Assembly: GCA_003164275.1 (NCBI GenBank)
Contig: PLSY01000321.1
Coordinates: 11,009-37,118 of the forward strand
DNA from: Acidimicrobiaceae bacterium
GTDB lineage: Bacteria > Actinomycetota > Acidimicrobiia > Acidimicrobiales > RAAP-2
DNA: 26,110 nt
Direction: 5' to 3'
In this document: positions 7,669 to 15,312 of the stretch, piece by piece
Layout: every line of letters begins with the position of its first letter
Numbering within the stretch: position 1 is the first letter of the stretch
Notes under the pieces: generated by a model
Seen by the model: only the letters and a program-made list of their open reading frames with translations
Told to the model about the DNA's origin: nothing
The model's database searches: none
Translations under genes and position numbers: made by a program

Positions 7669-10413
7669 GTGACGCAGAAGCCCTCGAAGCACCGTGTAGC
7701 CGCAGCCCTTGCGCTCGTCATCGCCCTGGTTGTCGGAGGCATCACCGTCATCGCCACGGCCCCGCCGACCGGAGCCACCTCATTGGCCCCCATCCTCGGC
7801 CTGTTGTCGGCCACGCCACAGAACTTCACTTCCGAGCGGGCCGCCGGCATCAACTCGGTCACGATCGGCGTGGCCTGGAGCCTGGCCGAGAAGAGCCAGG
7901 GGGTCTTCTCGTCCTCCTACCTGCAGACCATCCAGGCCCAGATCGCCGCGGCCCACACCGCCGGCCTCCAGGTCGTCTTGGACACCGGTCTTCAGTACCC
8001 ACCGACATGGGCCTTCGCCCTTCCCGGGGGCACCCAGTTCGTCAACCAGTACGGGGACACCTACTCGGGCCCTGGCGACTCCGGCAACAACGTGATCAAC
8101 GCCATCACCAACCCGTCGGTACGGGCCGCCGAGAGCACCTACCTCGCCTGGCTGGGGAGCCAGATCACCCCGGGCGAGATCAGCTCGGTGCGTGAGGGCG
8201 GCGGACCGCTCGGCGAGCTCCGCTATCCGTCGGCCATCTACAACAGCGACCAGAACAGCTTCTGGGCATACGACGCCAGTACCCAGGCCGCACTGCCGGC
8301 CTCCGTGCAGAGCTGGGTGCCGGGCACCGGCACGGCGGCCCAGGCCACCGACTTCCTCAACGCCTACAACCAGAACATCGACAACTACGGGATCTGGCTC
8401 AACGGACAGCTCCATACCGATTTCAATGTGCGCGAGTTGGTGCTCCTGCCCGGGTGGGGACAGCGGCCAGGTGGTGCAGCAGCTGAAGAGGCCGCCCTTC
8501 TCGCACCGGTCAGGCCGCCGAGCAGCCCAACGAAGTACAACGAGTACAACGAAGGCCTGGACTGGAGCGACCTGCTCGACGCCCTGCCCGATGCCGCCCA
8601 CTCGGTGGCGTACACCACCTACCTGGACGCCCAGACCGTTGCTCCCGGAGGAATAGCCCTCGTCGACCCGGCCGACTATCTCGCTACCCTGGTCGCCGGG
8701 ACGCCGATCCTGCTCGGCGGGGAGAATACCGGGAACGGCTCCCTTGCCACCATGACCTTTTGCATGAGCCAGGCTCTGCGGCTGAACTTCTACATCGTCA
8801 ACTGGAACGGCGAACCGCAGTTGCTGTCGACGGCGGCCGGGACGGACCCGACCGGCCCGACCTTGGCGCAGCTTGGGGACGCCTTCTCTTCCGTCCCGGC
8901 CATGCTCACCTCCTCGCCCCCGGCGTTTCCCCCGACGGTGATCGGCCAGAGCGTCACTGAGCTGCTCACCGTCACCGCCTACGGACCGTCGATCATCGAC
9001 CAGATCTCCGCATCAGGACCGTTCTCGCTGGGCGCGCCGAGCGCCCCCCTGCCCGACCACGTGGCCGCTGGCAGGACAATGACCGTCCCGGTGACCTTCA
9101 GCCCTACGGCGTCCGGCACCCTGACCGGCGCGGTCACCGTCACCACGGCAGGGGCGAGACAAGAGGTGATCCCGCTTTCGGCCATCGGCGAGCAGGTCGG
9201 CCCGAGCCTGGCCGTCACATCGACCACTATCTCGTTCGCCGGAGCGCCGCCGGGGGGTCGAAGCACCGGGACGGTTGGTCTCTTCAACAACGGGTCGGCG
9301 CCGGTGACAGTCAGCGCCACCTCACTGCCGAGCGTGCCATTCACCGCCATCGGTGCGCCGGCCGCCGGTGCGGTCATCCAGCCCGGAGCCCAAGTGAACG
9401 TGACACTCGCCTTCTCCCCCACGGCCACCGGCAACTTCACGGACACGTTGGTGGTGGCGAGCAACGGCGGGACCCAGACGGTCACCCTGACCGCCACCGG
9501 CACGCCGCCGTCCGAACTGGTCCTGACCCCTGTCAGCATGGCCTTTGGGAGCGTGAGGCTCGGTCAGTCCTCCTCTGAGGCCTTTCAACTGAACAACGTC
9601 GGGGGGAGCACCTTGACGATCACTTCTTCGGTGCCTCCGACGCCCGGATCGTTCAGCGGCAGCCCACTGCCAGTCGGGACGACCATCCCGGCCGGGGGGT
9701 CGTTGGCCGAATCGGTCAGCTTCGCCCCCTCCGACGTCGGGGCGACCAGCGGAACGTGGACCATCGGCGCCAACGATGGCCAAGGGCCCCACGCGTTGTC
9801 CTTCACCGGCACCGGCTATCTGGGCGATCCGAGTGTCACGCCTTTCACCGACAACGGGGCGACCTTCCAGACGCCGACCGAGCTTCACTTGACCCCGGGC
9901 ACCACACAAAACGTGGCCGGCTCCGCCTTCTGGCCCACGCCGATCACCTCGGCCCATCTTCTCGCCACCTTTACCTCGTTCATCGGTAGCGGCACGGGCG
10001 GCGAGGGATCCGCCATCATCCTGGCCAATGCCACCGACCCGGCTACCTCCCTCGGCTCTTCGGGAGCAGGCCTCGGCTTTGCCGGGATACCCGGCATCGC
10101 CGTCGCCCTCGACACCGACGACAGTCCGGGCAACCCGTCCTCCAACTTCGTGGGCATCACCGACGGCCCGTTGTCGGGCTCGCCGTCCGAGCTCCACTGG
10201 CTGGCCACCAACTCGAACGTGGTCGCGTTGACCGGCCCTCATACGATCACCATCTCCTTGGAAAATGGACTGCTGACCGTCGCCATTGGGGGGACGCAGG
10301 TCTTGAGCCAGGCCGTGAGTGTCGGTCCCAAGGTCATGGTGGGCTTCTCGGGCGCCTCGGGAACGCTGACCGACCTCCACAGCGTGGCCAACGTTTCAGT
10401 TGTCGCTGGATGA
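7669..10413 (+). CDS. Secreted beta-amylase/GH42-like TIM-barrel protein with ASH and lectin-like domains
   Basis: 914 aa from GTG at 7669, chosen because AGGA lies 8 bases upstream and a signal peptide follows at once (KHR then a hydrophobic run to about residue 31). Residues about 40-400 resemble the beta-amylase (GH14)/GH42 barrel: GPLGELRYPS has the catalytic-type Glu183, with SFWAYD after it, and LLGGENTG has Glu352, resembling the GEN segment of beta-amylases. Then come three ASH/choice-of-anchor-D immunoglobulin-like domains (about 418-508, 510-605, 612-705) and a C-terminal L-type-lectin-like domain (about 720-912) with SSNFVGITDG. It is probably exported and acts on, or binds, an alpha-glucan or other polysaccharide; activity is not assured because the barrel is divergent. 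The open frame extends up to 7504, but that extension looks non-coding. Confidence 0.8.
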   Translation: MTQKPSKHRVAAALALVIALVVGGITVIATAPPTGATSLAPILGLLSATPQNFTSERAAGINSVTIGVAWSLAEKSQGVFSSSYLQTIQAQIAAAHTAGLQVVLDTGLQYPPTWAFALPGGTQFVNQYGDTYSGPGDSGNNVINAITNPSVRAAESTYLAWLGSQITPGEISSVREGGGPLGELRYPSAIYNSDQNSFWAYDASTQAALPASVQSWVPGTGTAAQATDFLNAYNQNIDNYGIWLNGQLHTDFNVRELVLLPGWGQRPGGAAAEEAALLAPVRPPSSPTKYNEYNEGLDWSDLLDALPDAAHSVAYTTYLDAQTVAPGGIALVDPADYLATLVAGTPILLGGENTGNGSLATMTFCMSQALRLNFYIVNWNGEPQLLSTAAGTDPTGPTLAQLGDAFSSVPAMLTSSPPAFPPTVIGQSVTELLTVTAYGPSIIDQISASGPFSLGAPSAPLPDHVAAGRTMTVPVTFSPTASGTLTGAVTVTTAGARQEVIPLSAIGEQVGPSLAVTSTTISFAGAPPGGRSTGTVGLFNNGSAPVTVSATSLPSVPFTAIGAPAAGAVIQPGAQVNVTLAFSPTATGNFTDTLVVASNGGTQTVTLTATGTPPSELVLTPVSMAFGSVRLGQSSSEAFQLNNVGGSTLTITSSVPPTPGSFSGSPLPVGTTIPAGGSLAESVSFAPSDVGATSGTWTIGANDGQGPHALSFTGTGYLGDPSVTPFTDNGATFQTPTELHLTPGTTQNVAGSAFWPTPITSAHLLATFTSFIGSGTGGEGSAIILANATDPATSLGSSGAGLGFAGIPGIAVALDTDDSPGNPSSNFVGITDGPLSGSPSELHWLATNSNVVALTGPHTITISLENGLLTVAIGGTQVLSQAVSVGPKVMVGFSGASGTLTDLHSVANVSVVAG

Positions 10414-10663
10414 GTATCCGCCACTCCTTCCCCCGGGGCCACGGCCACTAGAGAAGTCGACGGCAATCTCCGGCGACTCCAAGATCGCCAACGCACCGTC
10501 GTCCTCCCGACCCGAGGAGGTGCGGGCAGCAGGTGACGGGGAACATGGTGTTGGTGTGGAGCTCGAGCGCCACCTGCAGCTCAATCTCCCAGTGGCCAGC
10601 GTCCGGCCGTGAGGTTTGTCGAGCGACTAGTCGGCCCCACCTCGAAGGACCTCGTCGTCGATG

Positions 10664-10699
10664 CCGGATGGCCCGAACCCTCGGGATCGAATCATCCGG
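10664..10699. terminator. Nested stem-loop, possible bidirectional terminator
   Basis: The outer arms CCGGATG (10664-10670) and CATCCGG (10693-10699) are perfect complements. Inside them CCCGA (10672-10676) and TCGGG (10681-10685) pair around an ACCC loop. The 36-base element would fold stably on either strand. There is no T-run. Structure is seen; the terminator role is inferred from its place between convergent genes. Confidence 0.35.
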
Positions 10700-10762
10700 A
10701 CATCTGCTCCTGGGAGACGGCGGCTGGATGTCGCGGTGAACCCGCAATCGACCAGGACAAAG

Positions 10763-10824
10763 GACGCATCGTCGCCCCTCGGCACGCTCCTAGATGAGCT
10801 GGCGTGCGTCAGCTCCGATGCGTC
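10763..10824. terminator. Nested inverted repeat downstream of the beta-propeller gene
   Basis: The outer arms GACGCATC (10763-10770) and GATGCGTC (10817-10824) are perfect 8-bp complements. Between them GAGCTG (10796-10801) and CAGCTC (10810-10815) form an inner 6-bp stem with an 8-base loop. It begins about 45 bases after the stop of the minus-strand beta-propeller gene, a good place for a terminator. It lacks a T-run and could also be a structured 3' end. Confidence 0.35.
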
Positions 10825-10868
10825 AAAGGTGACGACTCTGGATCGAATGGCCCGACGGCCAGCAGGAA

Positions 10869-13800
10869 CTAATTGACATCCAGATTTTGCACGCCGAAGT
10901 CGTCGGTGAGACCGCCCGTGGCGGCGGTGAACACCAGGTTGGCGACCGGTGGCAGATCGGCGACGGTTGTCACCAACACCTGCACCCCCGCCACCGTCAC
11001 GGTGATCTTGGTCCCCTCAACGGCGACCGACACGTGGGTGGTCGCCCCCTGGAGGGGGGCGATGGTAGAGCTGGTTGCCACCCACTTGGGCGTCCCGTTC
11101 ACCGGTCCGCCATCGGCGATGCCGACGAAGTTGGATGACGGATCGGTGCCCTGTTTGAAATTGACGAGGCAAACGGCCACACCGGAGATGCCCGAGTAGC
11201 CGAGGGACCCTCCGGACTGTCCGAGAAGGGTGGGCGAGCTCGGATCGGCGAAGGTGAGGGTCATGCCGTTGGCCCCGGTTCCACCACCGATGACGGCGTC
11301 GAAGCTGACCGTCAGCCCGCTCGTGGCCAGCGACACCGGCGAGAGTGCCGACCCGGCCTGGAATGTCGAGCTGGCCGTCGTGAGCGAAATGCCTGTCGCC
11401 GATGCCTCGGCCGTGCCGAAGGTGGTCCACGCGGTTGGCTCGGCAATGGCGCTGTGGGTGATGGACACGTTGCGAACCACGTAGTTGTCCGTCCTTCCGC
11501 CGGTCGCCGCCGTGAAGACCAGATTGGCGTCGACCGGGATGTCGGCCACTTGCTCGGTCAGCACCTGCTCGCCCCCGACCCAGACGGTCAGTCTCGTACC
11601 GTTGATGGACGCGGTGACGTGAGTGGTCTCCCCTTGCAGAGTTCCGATGGTGGTATTGGTGGCCACCCAGTCAGGAATGCCCGAGCTCGGTCCTCCATCG
11701 GCGATGCCGACGAAGTTGGCAGACGGATCGGCACCCTGTTTGAAGTTGGAGAGACCTACGGCCACCCCAGAGATGCCCGAGTAACCGAGCGATCCGCCGC
11801 CTTGGCCGAGGAAGGTGGAAGAGGTCGGACTGGCGAAGGTGAGGGTCATGCCATTCGCCCCGGTGCCCCCGCCGATGGCGGCGTCGAAGCTGACGGTCAG
11901 TCCGTCGGTTGGGACGAGTACCGGCGATACCGCCGAGCCCGCCTGTGAGAGAGACGAGGCGGTGGTCAGTGTCAGATCCGAGCCGGTCTGGGTGGCCGTG
12001 CCCTTCATCGTCCAGTTCCCGAAGTCCGGAGGAAAGGGAAGCGAGCTCTCCACCGTCACGTTCTCCACGACGAAGCTGTCCGTCCTTCCACCTGTCGCCG
12101 CGGTAAAGACGAGGTCGGCGACGGAGGGCAGATCGGCCACCGTCTTGTCCAGTACTTGGACGCCCCCCACGGCCACGCTCAGCTGGTCACCGGCGACCGA
12201 GACGGAGACGTGCGTGGTCGCTCCCTGCAGGGTTGGGATGCTGGAGTTGGTGGCCACCCAGTCAGGAATGCCCGAGCTCGGTCCTCCGTCGGCGATGCCC
12301 ACGAAGTTGGCAGACGGGTCGGCTCCCTGTTTGAAGTTGGAGAGACCCACTGCCACCCCGGAGATGTCCGAGTAGCCGAGCGATCCGCCGCCTTGGCCGA
12401 GGAACGATCGAGAGCTCGGATTGGCGAACGTCAGGGTCATGCCGTTCGCCCCGGTGCCCCCGCCGATGTCGGCGTCGAAGCCGACCGTCAGCCCATCGGT
12501 GGGCAATGACGACGGACTGACGGCCGAGCCGGCCTGGGACAGGGCAGCTGGGGTGAGGGCCACCGTCGAGCCGGACAACGTGGCATCGCCGTGGAGGGTC
12601 CAGTTGGCCAGGGGAACCGGGCCGAGCGATCCACCCAGCCCCGTGAAGGTGACGATGGTCAATACCGAGTTCCCGGTGCCGTTGAGCGGCCAGCTGTCGG
12701 TGAAGGTCCCGGTCGCCGTCGGGGTGAAGGTCACCGATTCGGTCACTGACTGACCGGCCTGGATGGTCGAACCCTCAGGCAGGGCGGTGGTGGGTGCGAA
12801 CTCACCCTCCCCGGGCGGCTTGGACTTGGTCACCGTGAGCGGGGTGCCGCCGGAGTTGGTGACGGTGAAGCTCTTGGTTACGGCCTGGCCGACCGGAACG
12901 ATCCCATAGTTGATGGCGGTCGGGGTCACGACGAGCTGCGGGGGCGCCCCTGCCGTGCCCGAGATGTTGACGTCGGCCGACCCTCCAGTGTCGCTCGTCA
13001 GAGTGAATACGTCGAGATACGACCCGGCCGCGGTGGGCGAGAACGATATTGACACTGACACCGAGGCACCAGGCACAAGAGTGGTGCCGTTCGGCGGCAG
13101 TCCCCCGACAGTGAACGGGACAGCCGGGACCGTCTCACCGGTGATGGCGAGGCTCTGGCTTCCCTCGTTGGTGAACACCGCGTCCTCGGTCACTGTCGAG
13201 CCGATCGGGGTCCCCTCGAAACTCACCGAAGCGGGCGCCACGGTGAGCTGCGCACTGGCGGACAGGCCGGTTCCGCTCAGCCCCACTTGGTACTTGCCAG
13301 CGCTGGTGGTCACGGTGATCACGCCTCCGACGATTCCGTAGTCGGTCGGGTTGAAGGTGACCGGGATCGAGAAGGTCTCGCCTGCCGTCAAGGTGATCGG
13401 GAAGGGGGAGCTCGGCGCGCTGAGCGCGTAGGGGGCGCCCGACGAGGTGACCGATGACACCGTCTCAGCCTCATTGGCGGTGAAGACATCCTGCACTGTC
13501 GTTGCCTTCCCGACGGTGGTGTTGGCGAAGCCGACCGACCCTCCGGCCAGTGGGCTCTGGACCGGAGCTCCATAGCCCCGCAGTACCCCGTCGAACCCTC
13601 CCTGGTAGATCCGATTGTCAGCCACCCCCGGCTCACTCAGCTTGACCGACGCGCCGCTTGGAGCGCTCCACAGCAGATCAAGGGTGCCCTCGGCGTCGGG
13701 GATCGGGTCGTAGGCTCGCAGCTGGGCCGAGGTGGACCCCGGCCCGTCGGCCCAGTTGGCCCACAGGATGCTCGTGCCCGAGGTCGAGCCGGACGAGGTG

Positions 13801-15179
13801 ACGACCGGCGAGCTCGAGCTGTAGCCAAAGGCGTCAGCCGACGATCCGACCAGCGAGAAGGTGGGCTTGCCCGACCCATCGACGCCGAACTTCCAGGCCA
13901 GCAGCTTCCCGTCGGTAGCGCCCGGGGCGCCAGTCGCCGAGCCCCCATTGGTGATGAAGTAGAGATAGCCGCCGTCGCCGCCCCAGACGGCGGGCGACCC
14001 CCACACCCCTTGGACGGGACCGAGTCGGGCGAGCACATCGTCTCCCCCGCTTGCCCCCTGCTCGTAGCCGCCGAGGTGGGATGCATCCAGAACATACAGA
14101 TAGCCCTCCTTGCCGATCTCGACGGCCAGTCTGGGGTAGGCCGGAGTCGAGAAGCTGGCCGGGAGGACTACCGGCGACCCGGCCCCGAGATCGCCGTCAA
14201 TCTGGTTCAGGGCCTTGGCGTCGAGGGGTATGAAGAAATCAGTGGTCTTCAAGGAGCCGTCCGGCTGGACAGTCAGGCGCACCACGGCCTGGGCCAGATG
14301 GGTGGGCTCGGGACTGGCGTTTCCCGGCGATGGGGCCGTTGGGTCGTAGCCATTGCCTGTCGACAGGATGATCTGCCCGGGCCCGTCGGAGCGAAGCGCG
14401 CCCGGGGCCCAGATGCCTCCCTCGCCGTCGGTGGGTATGCCTGCCTCACTGCTCCACAGGGTCGTCACCTGGCCGGCCGTCGAAACGCCGATGACCCAGC
14501 CGTGGGTGGGCACGAGGTCGCAGTGGGAGCCGAATCCGGCATAGACCACGCCGTTCATCAACAACAGCCCCGGTCGCTGGAGCTGATAGGTCGGATCGAA
14601 GGACTGGGTCGGGTCGTTCGACGCCGTGCCGGTGATCTCGACCGGGAAGTTGGGCTGCTCGGCGCCGGTCGTGACGCTGAGGGCGTGCATCCAATACTGC
14701 GCAGGCCCGCTTGTCCCCGAGGCGTAGACCTTGGAGAGGAAGTACTCGATGTTGGTGGCCGTGTCGACCACCGGGGTTCCCGTCACCCCCACGCTCGGCA
14801 GGTCAGCACAGCCGAGGGAGGCCGAGGAGAAGGGTGTGCCCAGGCTCTTCGTCCAGGTGATGGCGCCTGTCGCCGGATTGAGTCCGTAGGCCATGTCTTC
14901 TTCTGTCTCGGCCAGCAGCACCCCGTCCTCCACCAGGGGCTGGACCTGGATATCACCGTCGAGCTGGCTGGCGAACAGCTGGCCGAATGAGCCACCGGTA
15001 ACCAGCTGGGGGGTGAGGGCCGTCTGGTCCGGGTACCAACTGGTCCCGGCTTGGTCCGCGTCCACCCCGACTGAACCGACAGGTCCGGCGGCGCCGGCTA
15101 CCGGACAGCTGACCACCATGGAGCCACCGAGCACGAAGATGGCAGCGACCGCCACCGACCAGATCCGGCTTCTCAACAT
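10869..15179 (-). CDS. Secreted PQQ-like beta-propeller protein with three ASH and three lectin-like domains
   Basis: 1436 aa from ATG at 15179, which has AGAGGAG 11 bases upstream. The signal peptide ends in VVSC (Cys25), fitting a lipobox, so a lipoprotein is likely; cleavage after AGA is an alternative. Residues about 35-540 form a PQQ-like (WD-type) beta-propeller with repeated 'YxLxxxTG' and 'GSPAVxGxxYF' blades (AYGLNPATGAITW, YLYVLDASHLGGY, GSPAVWGGDGGYLYF). Three ASH immunoglobulin-like domains follow (about 550-850), then three tandem L-type-lectin-like repeats of ~195 aa, each with GGGTGANGMTLTF, LGYS.ISGVAV and a NFVGIADGGP block. Nothing indicates an actual quinone cofactor. It probably binds extracellular glycans and partners at the cell surface. 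It sits 133 bp after the flippase/NRPS fusion on the same strand and may be transcribed with it. Confidence 0.82.
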   Translation of the reverse strand: MLRSRIWSVAVAAIFVLGGSMVVSCPVAGAAGPVGSVGVDADQAGTSWYPDQTALTPQLVTGGSFGQLFASQLDGDIQVQPLVEDGVLLAETEEDMAYGLNPATGAITWTKSLGTPFSSASLGCADLPSVGVTGTPVVDTATNIEYFLSKVYASGTSGPAQYWMHALSVTTGAEQPNFPVEITGTASNDPTQSFDPTYQLQRPGLLLMNGVVYAGFGSHCDLVPTHGWVIGVSTAGQVTTLWSSEAGIPTDGEGGIWAPGALRSDGPGQIILSTGNGYDPTAPSPGNASPEPTHLAQAVVRLTVQPDGSLKTTDFFIPLDAKALNQIDGDLGAGSPVVLPASFSTPAYPRLAVEIGKEGYLYVLDASHLGGYEQGASGGDDVLARLGPVQGVWGSPAVWGGDGGYLYFITNGGSATGAPGATDGKLLAWKFGVDGSGKPTFSLVGSSADAFGYSSSSPVVTSSGSTSGTSILWANWADGPGSTSAQLRAYDPIPDAEGTLDLLWSAPSGASVKLSEPGVADNRIYQGGFDGVLRGYGAPVQSPLAGGSVGFANTTVGKATTVQDVFTANEAETVSSVTSSGAPYALSAPSSPFPITLTAGETFSIPVTFNPTDYGIVGGVITVTTSAGKYQVGLSGTGLSASAQLTVAPASVSFEGTPIGSTVTEDAVFTNEGSQSLAITGETVPAVPFTVGGLPPNGTTLVPGASVSVSISFSPTAAGSYLDVFTLTSDTGGSADVNISGTAGAPPQLVVTPTAINYGIVPVGQAVTKSFTVTNSGGTPLTVTKSKPPGEGEFAPTTALPEGSTIQAGQSVTESVTFTPTATGTFTDSWPLNGTGNSVLTIVTFTGLGGSLGPVPLANWTLHGDATLSGSTVALTPAALSQAGSAVSPSSLPTDGLTVGFDADIGGGTGANGMTLTFANPSSRSFLGQGGGSLGYSDISGVAVGLSNFKQGADPSANFVGIADGGPSSGIPDWVATNSSIPTLQGATTHVSVSVAGDQLSVAVGGVQVLDKTVADLPSVADLVFTAATGGRTDSFVVENVTVESSLPFPPDFGNWTMKGTATQTGSDLTLTTASSLSQAGSAVSPVLVPTDGLTVSFDAAIGGGTGANGMTLTFASPTSSTFLGQGGGSLGYSGISGVAVGLSNFKQGADPSANFVGIADGGPSSGIPDWVATNTTIGTLQGETTHVTASINGTRLTVWVGGEQVLTEQVADIPVDANLVFTAATGGRTDNYVVRNVSITHSAIAEPTAWTTFGTAEASATGISLTTASSTFQAGSALSPVSLATSGLTVSFDAVIGGGTGANGMTLTFADPSSPTLLGQSGGSLGYSGISGVAVCLVNFKQGTDPSSNFVGIADGGPVNGTPKWVATSSTIAPLQGATTHVSVAVEGTKITVTVAGVQVLVTTVADLPPVANLVFTAATGGLTDDFGVQNLDVN
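10872..11433 (-). repeat. Lectin-like tandem repeat, unit 3
   Basis: The third ~190-codon unit, starting AWTTFGTAEAS. It is the most diverged: GVAVCLVNFKQG replaces GVAVGLSNFKQG, adding a lone Cys, and NGTPKWVATSS replaces SGIPDWVATN. It lies about 585 bp from the matching point in unit 2. Confidence 0.8.
11434..12018 (-). repeat. Lectin-like tandem repeat, unit 2
   Basis: The second unit, starting NWTMKGTATQ. Over roughly 150 bases from 11661 it differs from unit 1 (from 12252) at only about nine positions by eye, an offset of 591 bp. This points to recent duplication or gene conversion. Confidence 0.85.
12025..12612 (-). repeat. Lectin-like tandem repeat, unit 1
   Basis: The first unit after the ASH domains, starting NWTLHGDATLSG. 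It shares GGGTGANGMTLTF and the ANFVGIADGGPSSGIPDW block with unit 2, almost base for base. Confidence 0.85.
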
Positions 15180-15293
15180 CGTGCGGTGTTCTCCTCTGGT
15201 GGCTTGATTGGTAGGACTGCGTGGATCGTGGACTCGGTGTGACTGGTCCGGCGTGACCGGGAAGAGCGGCGCGGCTACCTCGACCGCGTGACA

Positions 15294-15308
15294 CGGGCTT
15301 CTGGCCCG
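15294..15308 (-). terminator. Short hairpin just after the fusion gene
   Basis: On the minus strand CGGGC, CAGAA, GCCCG forms a perfect 5-bp stem starting about 5 bases after the fusion gene stop. It is short and lacks a T-run, so it may only partly separate the fusion from the beta-propeller gene 133 bp downstream. Confidence 0.25.
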
Positions 15309-15312
15309 GCGC

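Larger units (their letters stand above)
10414..10868. other. Convergent 455-bp intergenic region with nested inverted repeats
   Basis: This gap separates the stops of the two large secreted-protein genes. Short open frames exist on both strands, but none has a ribosome binding site, a recognisable domain or the codon pattern of the neighbours. I see no transposase or RNA gene. Two nested inverted repeats are listed separately and may end transcription from both sides. Confidence 0.6.

Noticed and set aside
10448..10747. Minus-strand small frame containing a GHWEIEL-like string, considered as an IS30-type transposase remnant
   Set aside because: Only a few residues resemble the motif, with no terminal repeats, target duplication or other transposase blocks.
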